Position numbers and translations under genes: made by a program | Part shown: piece after piece, positions 58,001 through 64,000 of the stretch | Layout: every line of letters starts with the position of its first letter | Position numbering within the stretch: position 1 is the stretch's first letter | Source: Mya arenaria | Lineage: Eukaryota; Mollusca; Bivalvia; Myida; Myidae | NCBI RefSeq assembly: GCF_026914265.1 | Contig: NC_069130.1 | Location: 9,758,200 to 9,822,199 of the forward strand | Length of the DNA stretch: 64,000 nucleotides | Direction of reading: 5' to 3' | The notes under the pieces: model-generated | The model's database searches: none | The model's input: only the letters and a program-made list of their open reading frames with translations | What the model was told of the DNA's origin: nothing

Positions 58001-61000
58001 TGATAACTATCGCGACAATATATGTCAAATGTCAAGCTTACATCACACTGTGAATTACAGTATTTCCATTTAATGCGATTCTCTAGGAAATGTTGCAGAC
58101 TTTGAATTACATTTCAATTTGCTGGAGGTGTAAAAGGAATGTTTCAACTTGATTAGGCCGTCAATGCTAGAATGAAAACGCAGTATAAATGTCATGTAAG
58201 ATTTGGGATCATTCGAGATGCAATTTAAGATAATTTGACAATATCCGGAAATTCAAACCCGATGTCATTTAAATTCCGAAGTGAACGGCGTGCTTTATTG
58301 GTTTTAAAGACGCCTGCAGATTTCAAACTATTTTTAGACATCAATTTCAGGGGATATACAAGTCAGCTTAGTCGCAGAATTTGTCAAAAACAGTGCTAGT
58401 CTTTACGGTTATAATCCATAAGAAATTAATTCTAACTGCAGACATCATACTGATACAAGTGAGGTATTTTAGATTTTGTATGTCTAAACAACACGAATGT
58501 CTTGACATTAAAGATGCACTCTCACAGATTTACCATTTTTACAACTTTTTATTGTTTTTGTCTTGGAAAGAACTTTTTTCGTAAATATATTCAAACCAAT
58601 GATATGAGATTGCTGACAAAAACTCAGATCGTAGATTTTCATATTTCCGTTCGAAAATTAATGTTTTATGGCAAACAGTCTAAGAAAAATGCATAAAACA
58701 ACATTTTTTGAACCTAACTATAAAAAATCTGCGTTCTATTTTTTTGTCTTATACTCTTATATAACCGGTTTCCATGGATTGTCGCACAGATTGGCTCGTT
58801 CCAAGACAAACACGTTGTCAAAACGTTCAATTTGTGCGAGTGCAGCTTTAAAACAAATAAAACATTGTTTAAAATAACAGTGGAGCTCTCTATCAATATT
58901 GGACAACAATGTTGGGTGTAGCAGACAAACAATATATCTTAAGAAGGCAAAGACGAGGTCTGGAGAACTTATATGCTTAACATCAGTGATGAATAGAGTC
59001 TAATTTCGCCGCGAAAACATATGTCAAATGACAAACAAAAACTACATTTATATTTAGTGAATTTAAATTAAATGCAATTTCCTGGGGAATGTTTCTGACT
59101 TCGAAAAAACAATTTCATTTGCACAAGCTTTATAATATGATTGGGTCTTACATGCAGACTAAATGCCAAGTGTAAGAATTGAAATCATCAGATCTGCACA
59201 GTTAAGATTATTGGACATTTCTGCGAATGTCGAATCCCAATCCAATTACAATCCAGCCTGATAGATACGCTTTGTAACTTTTAAAAGATTTAAAAGAATT
59301 TTACAGACTTTTGGGAATTTTCAAAGAGGTAACGCAATCTTTAACAATCAAAATTGTCAAATAAATGTAAATTGTAATTAAACGAGTTCTTATCCCTGTT
59401 TATTTTCAGAACCGGATTTTCACTTCATACGAATTTATATAAAAGATACCTCGTATATTTTAAAGAGCAATGAGACGTTTGTTTCACATAATATACAAAC
59501 GCAACATTTAATCGCTGATAATCAGGCTGTCATTCTGCTGACATGGACAAGTTATTATCAAAGCGAACGGCATTAAATGTCGGTTAAAAGAAACTTCTGA
59601 AAACCTTCAATTCATTCAAACATAAAACATGCACCACCCGTAATCAAATTTCCTGAATTTCAAAAAATATATATTGATTTAGAAATGAATCGTTCAATGT
59701 TTTCACCCATTCCATTTCATCTGTACAGTTTTGCTACCATATCTTACATTATTTATTTCTCTTGTTATATTTTGTCTTAATGAAAATCTTTATAAATGAC
59801 AATGTTATATGTGTTTGGCACATAGCATAATCAAAAGATAGGATGATAATTTTTAAATCGACTTTTTTAGCGTTTTCATTATTTTGAAATCGCGCAACAT
59901 GCAAATATCTGGATATCATCTAGCCGTTTGAATTACTTTCTTTTTATATCTTTGACATCTTACCACTGGCGGATCCATGGGGCGTGCACCCCCTAAAATC
60001 GTCGAAGATTACTTTAATTTCAATATTGGAGAAAATGAGTTATAAGTTACGCCGAAAATGGACCATTTCTGACTAGAAATTCTTAAAAAGTTCTTTAGGG
60101 AGTAACCCCCCTGCCAACACTTTAACCAAACAGATTTCGGTACTGAGGGAGGGGCGCAAGAAACGCCCCCTCTAATGTCGAATCCAGGATCCGTCCCCTC
60201 TTACCACAGCATACCGCGGTCCTTAGTAATAATATATTTTGATAATTAAAAGTATGATTTCTTTAAAAAAAATTGTATACAATCTGGGAAAAAAGATTTA
60301 CCAGCAGAACGTCTGTACACGCGTTCTGGATTCCGAGGTAGGAGCGCAGCATGTCAAAGTGGAAGGCGGGCGTCAGGAGGCGGCGGTTACGCGCCCATCT
60401 ATTTCCGTTGGAAATCAGCAGCCCCTCCCCGAGCCATTTGATACCGAGCATGTAGGCGGTACCCGGACCGCGGGGCTTAATGGCTATTTGCGCTACAAGG
60501 GGAAAGAAGGCCATAGTGTACCAGGCGTCATTAATTTGACATCACTCTAAGCTGCGCGATATACGTAATGTACACATATATTTATAATATGAGGTCAAAT
60601 ATAAATGGTTTAGTTAGGGTTATATCCTTTTGAAAACCAGGTAGGGTAAGAAGACTTTTTTTTATGAGGCTTTACGTTAAAATGTTATTATCATCATTGG
60701 ATAAATGTGGTAATCTTCTGTATAAAGCTTTAAAGCTGCACTCTCACAGATTAACCACTTTTACAACTTTTTACGTTTTGTCTTGGAAAGAGAAGATTTT
60801 TGCGTAAATATCTGCAAAGCTGTGATATAAGACTGCTGACAAAAACTCAGATCATAGATATTCATATTTCCGTTCGAAAATTAATGTTTTATGGCTTAAA
60901 CCGCTACAAACGGTTTAAGAAAAATGCAATAAACATCAATTTTGAACTTAAATATATAAATCTGCGATCTAAGTTTAGTCAGCAGTCTTATATAACTGGT

Positions 61001-62851
61001 TAACATAGATTTCCGCAAAAATTGGCTCGTTCCAAGACACAAAATAAAAAAAAAGTTGTCAAAACGTTCAATCTGTGCGAGTGCAGCTTTGAAGGTTTTA
61101 AACTATATATTGAAACACTAAAAATACCAACTGATTTAAAAACGGTAGGGTAGGCGACTATTTCATAGGTAGGGTCGGGTAGCCCGAACCAACTGTTTTT
61201 CAGACGTTATTAATCACGAGCGTTGAATAGGATTAATAATAAGATGGATATACAGTCAAACGCCGTTCGATCGAAGTGCTAGAGACCGGCTGAATAACAT
61301 TGAGCCTCGAAAATGTCGAGCCAAGCGGGAATGTTTATATTCAGAAAATAGAAATCGGTTCTTTATATCAAGTTCGAGCCAACGAGGAATTCGAGCCAAG
61401 CGAGTTCGAGCCAACGGGTTTCGACTGTAGGTAATTAGACCTTACCTTTTGTGTTCACTGTTCGATGATCATCAGTATATGGCAGTAATAAATACTTATG
61501 ACCTTAACTGAATTGTGTATCTTTTATTTTTTAAAAACACCGACATACATGAGAGTCAAACTTGATATTAACATTATAAATATATTTCCTTTACAAAATT
61601 AATAAACAACAATACGTAGATATAGTCTGGAATACCAACCTGAAGCCTTTAGCACTGGTCGGATACTGTCTGAATGATGGACGATTATGATTGGTCGAAT
61701 CCAGCCGAACCAGAGCACGTGCAGAACCGGAAATGGGCGCGTGAAACTCAGCTGGAAAGCGATACCCTTTTCGCTTGGACCTGGATGCTGAAGTAGAATA
61801 ATTGGTGTAAATGATAAATTTGAAATAATTGCTGACTCTGTCTATCTATAAATGTGTTAAGTGCAATATTGATAAAAAAATCTTGTTTTAAAATATATTT
61901 AACTTTAATTTTACTATTCCTTTCTGACCAATGTGCATTTAGTTAAACAAGCAACTAAAACCACCTATACTTTTTTTGGAAACCGTATGCATATATAGAA
62001 AATAAACATCTACACAGTAAATAGAAAATAGCTGTCGGCCAATTGGTGTATATAGCCAATGTCATACTGTGAGCTAGCTGTACTAGAGGGTTTTTTGCCA
62101 CGTTCAGCATGGGGGCATGAACTTAACCTAATCGCTACCTAATTACAAGATAATCATCTTACAATTAAAATGCAAATGAACACAAGGAGCTATAACATAG
62201 TATATGTAATAAATTAGACCGGTAATATGTTGATTTATCTACACTTAGTTCTTGGAAACGATAGCATTACCTAACGTACATCGTTAAATGTCACTAAAGC
62301 TACAACATATGGAAATCCGCGCCATCACAATACCTAACTAGAAAAGGGATAACGTGCTAGAAAAGGCTGGGACTTGTAAAATGTTTGAAACGTAAAGTAA
62401 TTTACAATGTAAGTTTCCAAACGAATTGTCTTCACTATTTGCACGTCTAAGAGCCCAGTACATCATTGCGATACAACTAGAGGAATTATAATTGAAGGAG
62501 AAATGATATTTGTTAAATGCCCGATTATAAAAGTGTATAGGTAGTGACTTTTAAATGAAGGACAACTGATATTTGTTCAATACCTGATTATAATAGGAAA
62601 CCTATATATAGGCCCATATATACATTAACAGACCAAATGTGTAATATTTAAAAAGATAAATAAGATCCAACCTTGTGCATATGTCCAAAAAACCAGTGTG
62701 TGTCAGTGTCCATGGGCAGGAGTTTGTAGGGCGCTACCCACTTCCGGTAGCGCCTGAACCACGACCACAGCTGCCAGAGACACAGGGCCGCAAGAGTGGC
62801 GAACAGGGACGTCGAGACGGAAGGGGCGTCCGTCGGGAGGATCTCAAACAT
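37037..62851 (-). CDS. CYP4: Cytochrome P450 family 4 monooxygenase
   Basis: Twelve exons in transcript order: 62851-62672, 61787-61640, 60492-60302, 49090-48966, 47071-47009, 45601-45475, 40916-40781, 40282-40153, 39368-39238, 38338-38188, 37885-37820, 37142-37037. All join in phase to 1554 nt, 517 aa, the usual size. An N-terminal membrane anchor (about 17-33) followed by RRYRKW places it on the ER face. Motifs: C-helix WARNR 142-146; I-helix [13 protein letters not shown] ending at 328; ExxR as E382-ALR385; FRPSRF 435-440; heme loop FSAGPRNCIG 456-465 with ligand C463. E323 in FEGHDTT is the glutamate that links covalently to heme in many CYP4 enzymes, so fatty-acid omega-hydroxylation is a reasonable guess; the substrate is not known. 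Intron 3 is 11.2 kb and full of duplicated blocks; several MITEs lie in introns. No coding damage is seen. Subfamily cannot be assigned. Confidence 0.96.
37168..37632. repeat. Dispersed element filling P450 intron 11 (ACAAGAGGCCCATGAGGG)
   Basis: From AACAAGAGGCCCATGAGGGC, through GAGACTACACTACAGATATTC and an ACGGACGGACGGACGGAAGA run (37562-37581), to GAGCTCTTCTGGCCTTTGGT. The GAGGCCCATGAGGG start and CTGGCCTTTGGTCAGTAGAG end look like the two ends of one element. It makes up most of the 677-bp intron between exons 11 and 12. The 114-aa open frame at 37179-37523 lies within it. Confidence 0.5.
39404..39720. mobile_element. 9-bp-TSD fold-back MITE, copy 5, beside P450 exon 9
   Basis: The right end (CATCCGAGGTTG..GGCCGAGGTGTTCCGATT) is well kept. 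The left end CAATCGAAGCGTCTCTGCC (39411) is diverged and preceded by 7 extra bases. Flanks ATCTGTACC (39395-39403) and ATCTGTACT (39721-39729) match at 8 of 9. The left edge is only ~35-42 bp from the exon 9 acceptor at 39369 (the gene runs right to left), so the MITE lies just upstream of the polypyrimidine tract. Confidence 0.75.
41240..41700. repeat. Tandem ~130-bp repeat (GAAGTTTGAAGTC family)
   Basis: About four units in P450 intron 6, each with a GTTATGGTTCCTGTGCACTG-like core, CTTCTCCTTAATG, ATCTGTATATGAAGTTTGAA and an AAAGACTTTT block. Same family as 16430-16990. Non-coding. Confidence 0.6.
42017..42483. mobile_element. CAGTG-ended fold-back MITE, copy 2
   Basis: 467 bp, ends CAGTGTGCGTATACCACATG and CACGTGGTATACACACACTG, with the same interior as 9302-9800, including CGTCTGACGGAGCACTGTC. 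Flanked by TGTACA at 42011-42016 and 42484-42489, a 6-bp direct duplication where copy 1 has 5 bp. In P450 intron 6. Confidence 0.8.
45237..45409. mobile_element. TA-flanked fold-back element, copy 2
   Basis: In P450 intron 6, ~65 bp from the exon 6 donor. Ends CAATCGAACCCCGTTGGCTC and GAGCCAACGGGGTCAACT, following TA at 45235-45236. The interior has several GGCTCGA units in inverted order. Family described at 61253. Confidence 0.7.
45959..46006. repeat. AT dinucleotide microsatellite
   Basis: A run of AT repeats of about 45 bp in P450 intron 5. It explains the repeated Ile-Tyr in an antisense open frame here. Confidence 0.95.
46541..46735 (+). repeat. tRNA-derived SINE
   Basis: In P450 intron 5. 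An A-box-like GATTAGCGCAATGG (46548-46561) and a perfect B-box GGTTCGATCCC (46594-46604) within a paired T-arm give a pol III promoter. The anticodon region (CTTCCCACC) and T-arm resemble tRNA-Gly. The acceptor stem does not pair and a unique body follows (GTTTGCTCCGAGTACTTTTC to GTGCCAACAAGAGTGATTTA), so this is a SINE and not a tRNA gene. Orientation is opposite to the host gene. Confidence 0.75.
48290..48580. mobile_element. TTAA-family fold-back element, copy 4 (inverted, truncated)
   Basis: In P450 intron 4, ~385 bp past the exon 4 donor. Starts GATGCACTCTTACTTC after TTAA (48286-48289) and runs as the reverse complement of the 15.9-kb copy, including CGGTATTCTACTTTATGAGA. The far end is lost. 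Confidence 0.6.
52187..52900. repeat. Intron 3 duplicated block D1, copy 1
   Basis: Matches 54757-55470 over hundreds of bases (shared runs include GTAGCTTGAACATCAATGTC, TTACGAAATGTCTGAAA, ATTATAGGAAAACCTATTTA). Shorter diverged relatives lie at 52960-53090 and 55560-55690. No coding content is kept between copies. Confidence 0.7.
53545..54470. repeat. Intron 3 duplicated block D2, copy 1
   Basis: From AGAAATGAATGAAGTAAAGC through GCAACCAAATAAGCCCATCG, GATTTGGGATCATTCGAGAT, GAACGGCGTGCTTTATTAG and AAATACGCCTTGTAAATGTA. Aligns with 55990-56870 and 57880-58500. Two shorter partial relatives are at 55690-55985 and 56950-57243. Confidence 0.75.
54757..55470. repeat. Intron 3 duplicated block D1, copy 2
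   Basis: Second copy of the block at 52187-52900, about 2.57 kb further on. It contains a 77-aa open frame (54674-54907) whose reading frame is broken in the sister copy, so I do not call a gene. Confidence 0.7.
55690..55985. repeat. Intron 3 partial block, copy 1
   Basis: TTACAATCACTTGTAAT, CAACCAAATAAGCC, GTCAAGCTTACATC and GAGAAAATGTTCCAGACATA occur in the same order at 56950-57243. It looks like a diverged partial D2 unit. Confidence 0.65.
55990..56870. repeat. Intron 3 duplicated block D2, copy 2
   Basis: Second full copy of D2, including GGAGGTGTAAAAGGAATGTT, CTTGATTAGGCCGTCAAGGC, and ending with CGCATGCAACTACAGGGACA. Differences from copy 1 are scattered substitutions and small indels. 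Confidence 0.75.
56950..57243. repeat. Intron 3 partial block, copy 2
   Basis: Second copy of the 55690-55985 segment. Its right end, CAAGGTGTAGA, runs straight into the dispersed repeat related to 29380-29640. Confidence 0.65.
57244..57860. repeat. Dispersed repeat related to 29380-29830
   Basis: GAGGTTTACCGAGTTTCCAC with AAACACCCTG at 57319-57350, then ACGAGCGGCTATGG, and later ATATACGGGTACTTG..GATGTACTTATCTGAAG at 57756-57840. Same block order as near 29.5 kb. It interrupts the D2 array in P450 intron 3. Confidence 0.6.
57880..58507. repeat. Intron 3 duplicated block D2, copy 3
   Basis: Third copy of D2, CTTTCAGAAATGAATGAAAT to AACACGAATGTCTTGACATT. A TTAA-flanked MITE has inserted at its right end (58512). 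After the MITE the block resumes with AACAGTGGAGCTCTCTATCA, as in the other copies (GTGCAGCTCTCTATCATTAT). Confidence 0.75.
58512..58847. mobile_element. TTAA-flanked fold-back MITE, copy 2
   Basis: 336 bp, TTAA at 58508-58511 and 58848-58851, ends AGATGCACTCTCACAGAT and TTGTGCGAGTGCAGCT. Interior as in the 20.6-kb copy. Inserted in duplicated block D2 of P450 intron 3; the sister D2 unit at ~56570 reads CTTGACATTAAAAAATACA, uninterrupted. Confidence 0.85.
59966..60198. mobile_element. hAT-like MITE with perfect 8-bp target duplication
   Basis: 233 bp beginning CTGGCGGATCCATGGGG and ending CCAGGATCCGTCCCC, so the ends are inverted around GGATCC. Flanked by TCTTACCA at 59958-59965 and 60199-60206, an exact 8-bp duplication as made by hAT transposases. 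It sits 104 bp downstream of the exon 3 donor of the P450. Confidence 0.8.
60595..61205 (+). repeat. Dispersed GGTAGGGT-type repeat, copy 3, split by a MITE
   Basis: AATGGTTTAGTTAGGG, AACCAGGTAGGGTA, GTAATCTTCTGTATAAAGC then, after the MITE at 60734-61088, GGTTTTAAACTATATATTGA and CATAGGTAGGGTCGGGTAGC. Same motif order as at 15075 and 21300. P450 intron 2. Confidence 0.65.
60734..61088. mobile_element. TTAA-flanked fold-back MITE, copy 3 (nested)
   Basis: 355 bp, ends AGCTGCACTCTCACAGAT and ATCTGTGCGAGTGCAGCT. Flanks TTAA (60730-60733) and TTGA (61089-61092, one change). The sister repeat at 21.4 kb reads AAGCTTTTAAAGGT at this point, the empty site. Confidence 0.88.
61253..61427. mobile_element. 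TA-flanked fold-back element, copy 3 (best kept)
   Basis: 175 bp, flanked by TA on both sides, ends CAGTCAAACGCCGTTCGAT and CCAACGGGTTTCGACTG. Many GAGCCAA/CGAGC units in the right half. TA target duplications with short inverted ends suggest mobilisation by a Tc1/mariner-type transposase. Copies also at 6660 and 45237. P450 intron 2. Confidence 0.75.
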
Positions 62852-64000
62852 GGTTGATGAATCTGTTCATTGAAAGCAATGCACATCATTATGTGCAATC
62901 TGTATTGGAATCGAGTGAATGAACAAAGCTGAAGACTAATGAGGAAAGTCACTGTTTTTGATAAAAGGTGGGGGTGGGGTTGGGGTCGGGGGCAACATGA
63001 GAATTTCAAACCAAGAGTGAAACATGAGCATTAATTCTTTTTCTTTTAAATCGGTTTAGTCTGAATAAATCCATTTTCGTTGGGCAAGTTTTGGAATCTT
63101 TATCTCATTCAACATTATTTTTAACTTAACTGTGGGATTTGCATAATACCCGTAACAAGAATTGGGACTCCCTTCTTCCACCCCAGCCCCCGCTACCCAA
63201 AATCACTCGACAAAAAGACCCCTTTTTGAAAAGAGCAAAATAATAATAGAGAATGAATAAGTAGTGGAGTACGGCCAAAACAATACTGCAGTATTACATA
63301 TACGTTTTTTACCTCAAAGCTTCACTCTCACATCTTTACCGTTTTGACAACCTTTTTTATTTTTTTGTCTGGGAATGAGCCAAAGTTTGATTAAATATCT
63401 AATATCCAGTGATATAAGACTGCTGATAAAAGATAAGATAGCAGATTTTCATATTTCCGTTCGAAAATTAATGTTTTATGGCTAAAAGCGTTACTAACGA
63501 TTTTAGAGAAATGCATCAAACATAAATTTTTGAACATAAATATGAAAGACTGCGATCTTATTTTTGTCAGCAGTCTTATATCACTGGTTTCCATACGTTT
63601 TTGAAAAATTGGCTCGTCCAGGGTCAAAACGTTCAGTTGAGAGTGCAGCTTTAACTGTTTAACTTGAAATATATAGCACGTATAAGATATTGGTCTTAGG
63701 ACAGCTGTAGGACAAAACAGTACGTTTAAGGTAGGCAAAAATAAATTGATTTTTACATTAATGAATAAGTCCAAAATAAAATGCTCAATATAACGTCATG
63801 CTTGTGCTCAAGATTTCGTTTGAAAACACCTTCATCACATATAGAAGAAAGTAAATGAGTTTTGATATCATATTGTTTCATTGAAAACTATGTCAACACA
63901 TCATTCGCATTGAAATTTCACTTAATTTAAGGATAAGAATCCATGTGTTTTGATTGTACTGTAAAAATAACTGGCCAATGGTCTTAATGGCAACGAATTC
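62852..64000. other. Upstream region of the P450 gene
   Basis: Holds the presumed 5' leader and promoter of the minus-strand P450 in its left part; no convincing TATA box is seen. A G-rich stretch (GGTGGGGGTGGGGTTGGGG) lies at about 62967-62985. One TTAA-family MITE follows at 63318-63650. The rest to the window end is AT-rich without a gene I can support. Confidence 0.5.
63318..63650. mobile_element. TTAA-flanked fold-back MITE, copy 4
   Basis: 333 bp, ends AGCTTCACTCTCACATCT and TTGAGAGTGCAGCT. Flanks TCAA (63314-63317, one change) and TTAA (63651-63654). The interior keeps ATTTCCGTTCGAAAATTAAT. It lies 467 bp upstream of the P450 start codon. The 127-aa antisense open frame here is not a gene. 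Confidence 0.85.

Noticed and set aside
60239-60550. 103-aa plus-strand open frame
   Set aside because: It is the antisense of P450 exon 3, whose minus-strand translation matches the CYP4 C-helix region.
62675-62857. 60-aa plus-strand open frame
   Set aside because: Antisense shadow of P450 exon 1.
63391-63774. 127-aa minus-strand open frame
   Set aside because: Most of it lies in a TTAA-flanked MITE; the same region in other copies is broken in this frame.

Overview
The window is animal nuclear DNA, most likely from a bivalve or related mollusc. It is AT-rich and low in gene density, with long introns bounded by GT and AG and many short fold-back elements of the kind common in bivalve genomes. 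The species is inferred, not shown. There is no sign of bacterial, phage or viral origin.

I reconstructed four multi-exon genes exon by exon; in each, splice sites and reading phases agree at every junction. (1) 808-10734 (+): PSMC2/Rpt1, the 26S proteasome ATPase, 12 exons, 433 aa. (2) 13692-22546 (+): a 233-aa ten-cysteine Ly6/uPAR-like protein with signal peptide, an NQQYP repeat insert and a GPI-type tail, 4 exons. (3) 30736-34875 (+): an unrecognised 103-aa secreted cysteine-rich peptide, 3 exons, with a TATA box upstream. (4) 62851-37037 (-): a complete CYP4-family cytochrome P450, 12 exons, 517 aa, with an 11.2-kb third intron full of duplicated blocks. The genes share no evident pathway. 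PSMC2 is housekeeping, the two middle genes encode surface or secreted products, and the P450 is an ER monooxygenase.

The rest is mostly introns and intergenic DNA shaped by non-autonomous elements. At least five fold-back (MITE-like) families can be defined by termini and target-site duplications: a TTAA-flanked family of four copies plus a second TTAA family with related ends (two insertions are confirmed by empty sites in sister repeats); a five-copy family with 9-bp target duplications (Mutator-like); a three-copy TA-flanked family; a two-copy CAGTG-ended family, one copy nested in another inverted-repeat element; and a single hAT-like element with a perfect 8-bp duplication. Several lie within about 20-65 bp of splice sites of the four genes. 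There are also minisatellites (27 bp twice, 20 bp), a large ATC/ACC microsatellite, an AT microsatellite, a tRNA-derived SINE and tandem repeats of about 110-130 bp.

Region by region: 1-807 upstream of PSMC2; 808-10734 PSMC2; 10735-13691 intergenic; 13692-22546 Ly6-like gene; 22547-30735 repeat-rich intergenic; 30736-34875 secreted peptide gene; 34876-37036 intergenic between convergent genes; 37037-62851 P450 gene; 62852-64000 P450 upstream region.
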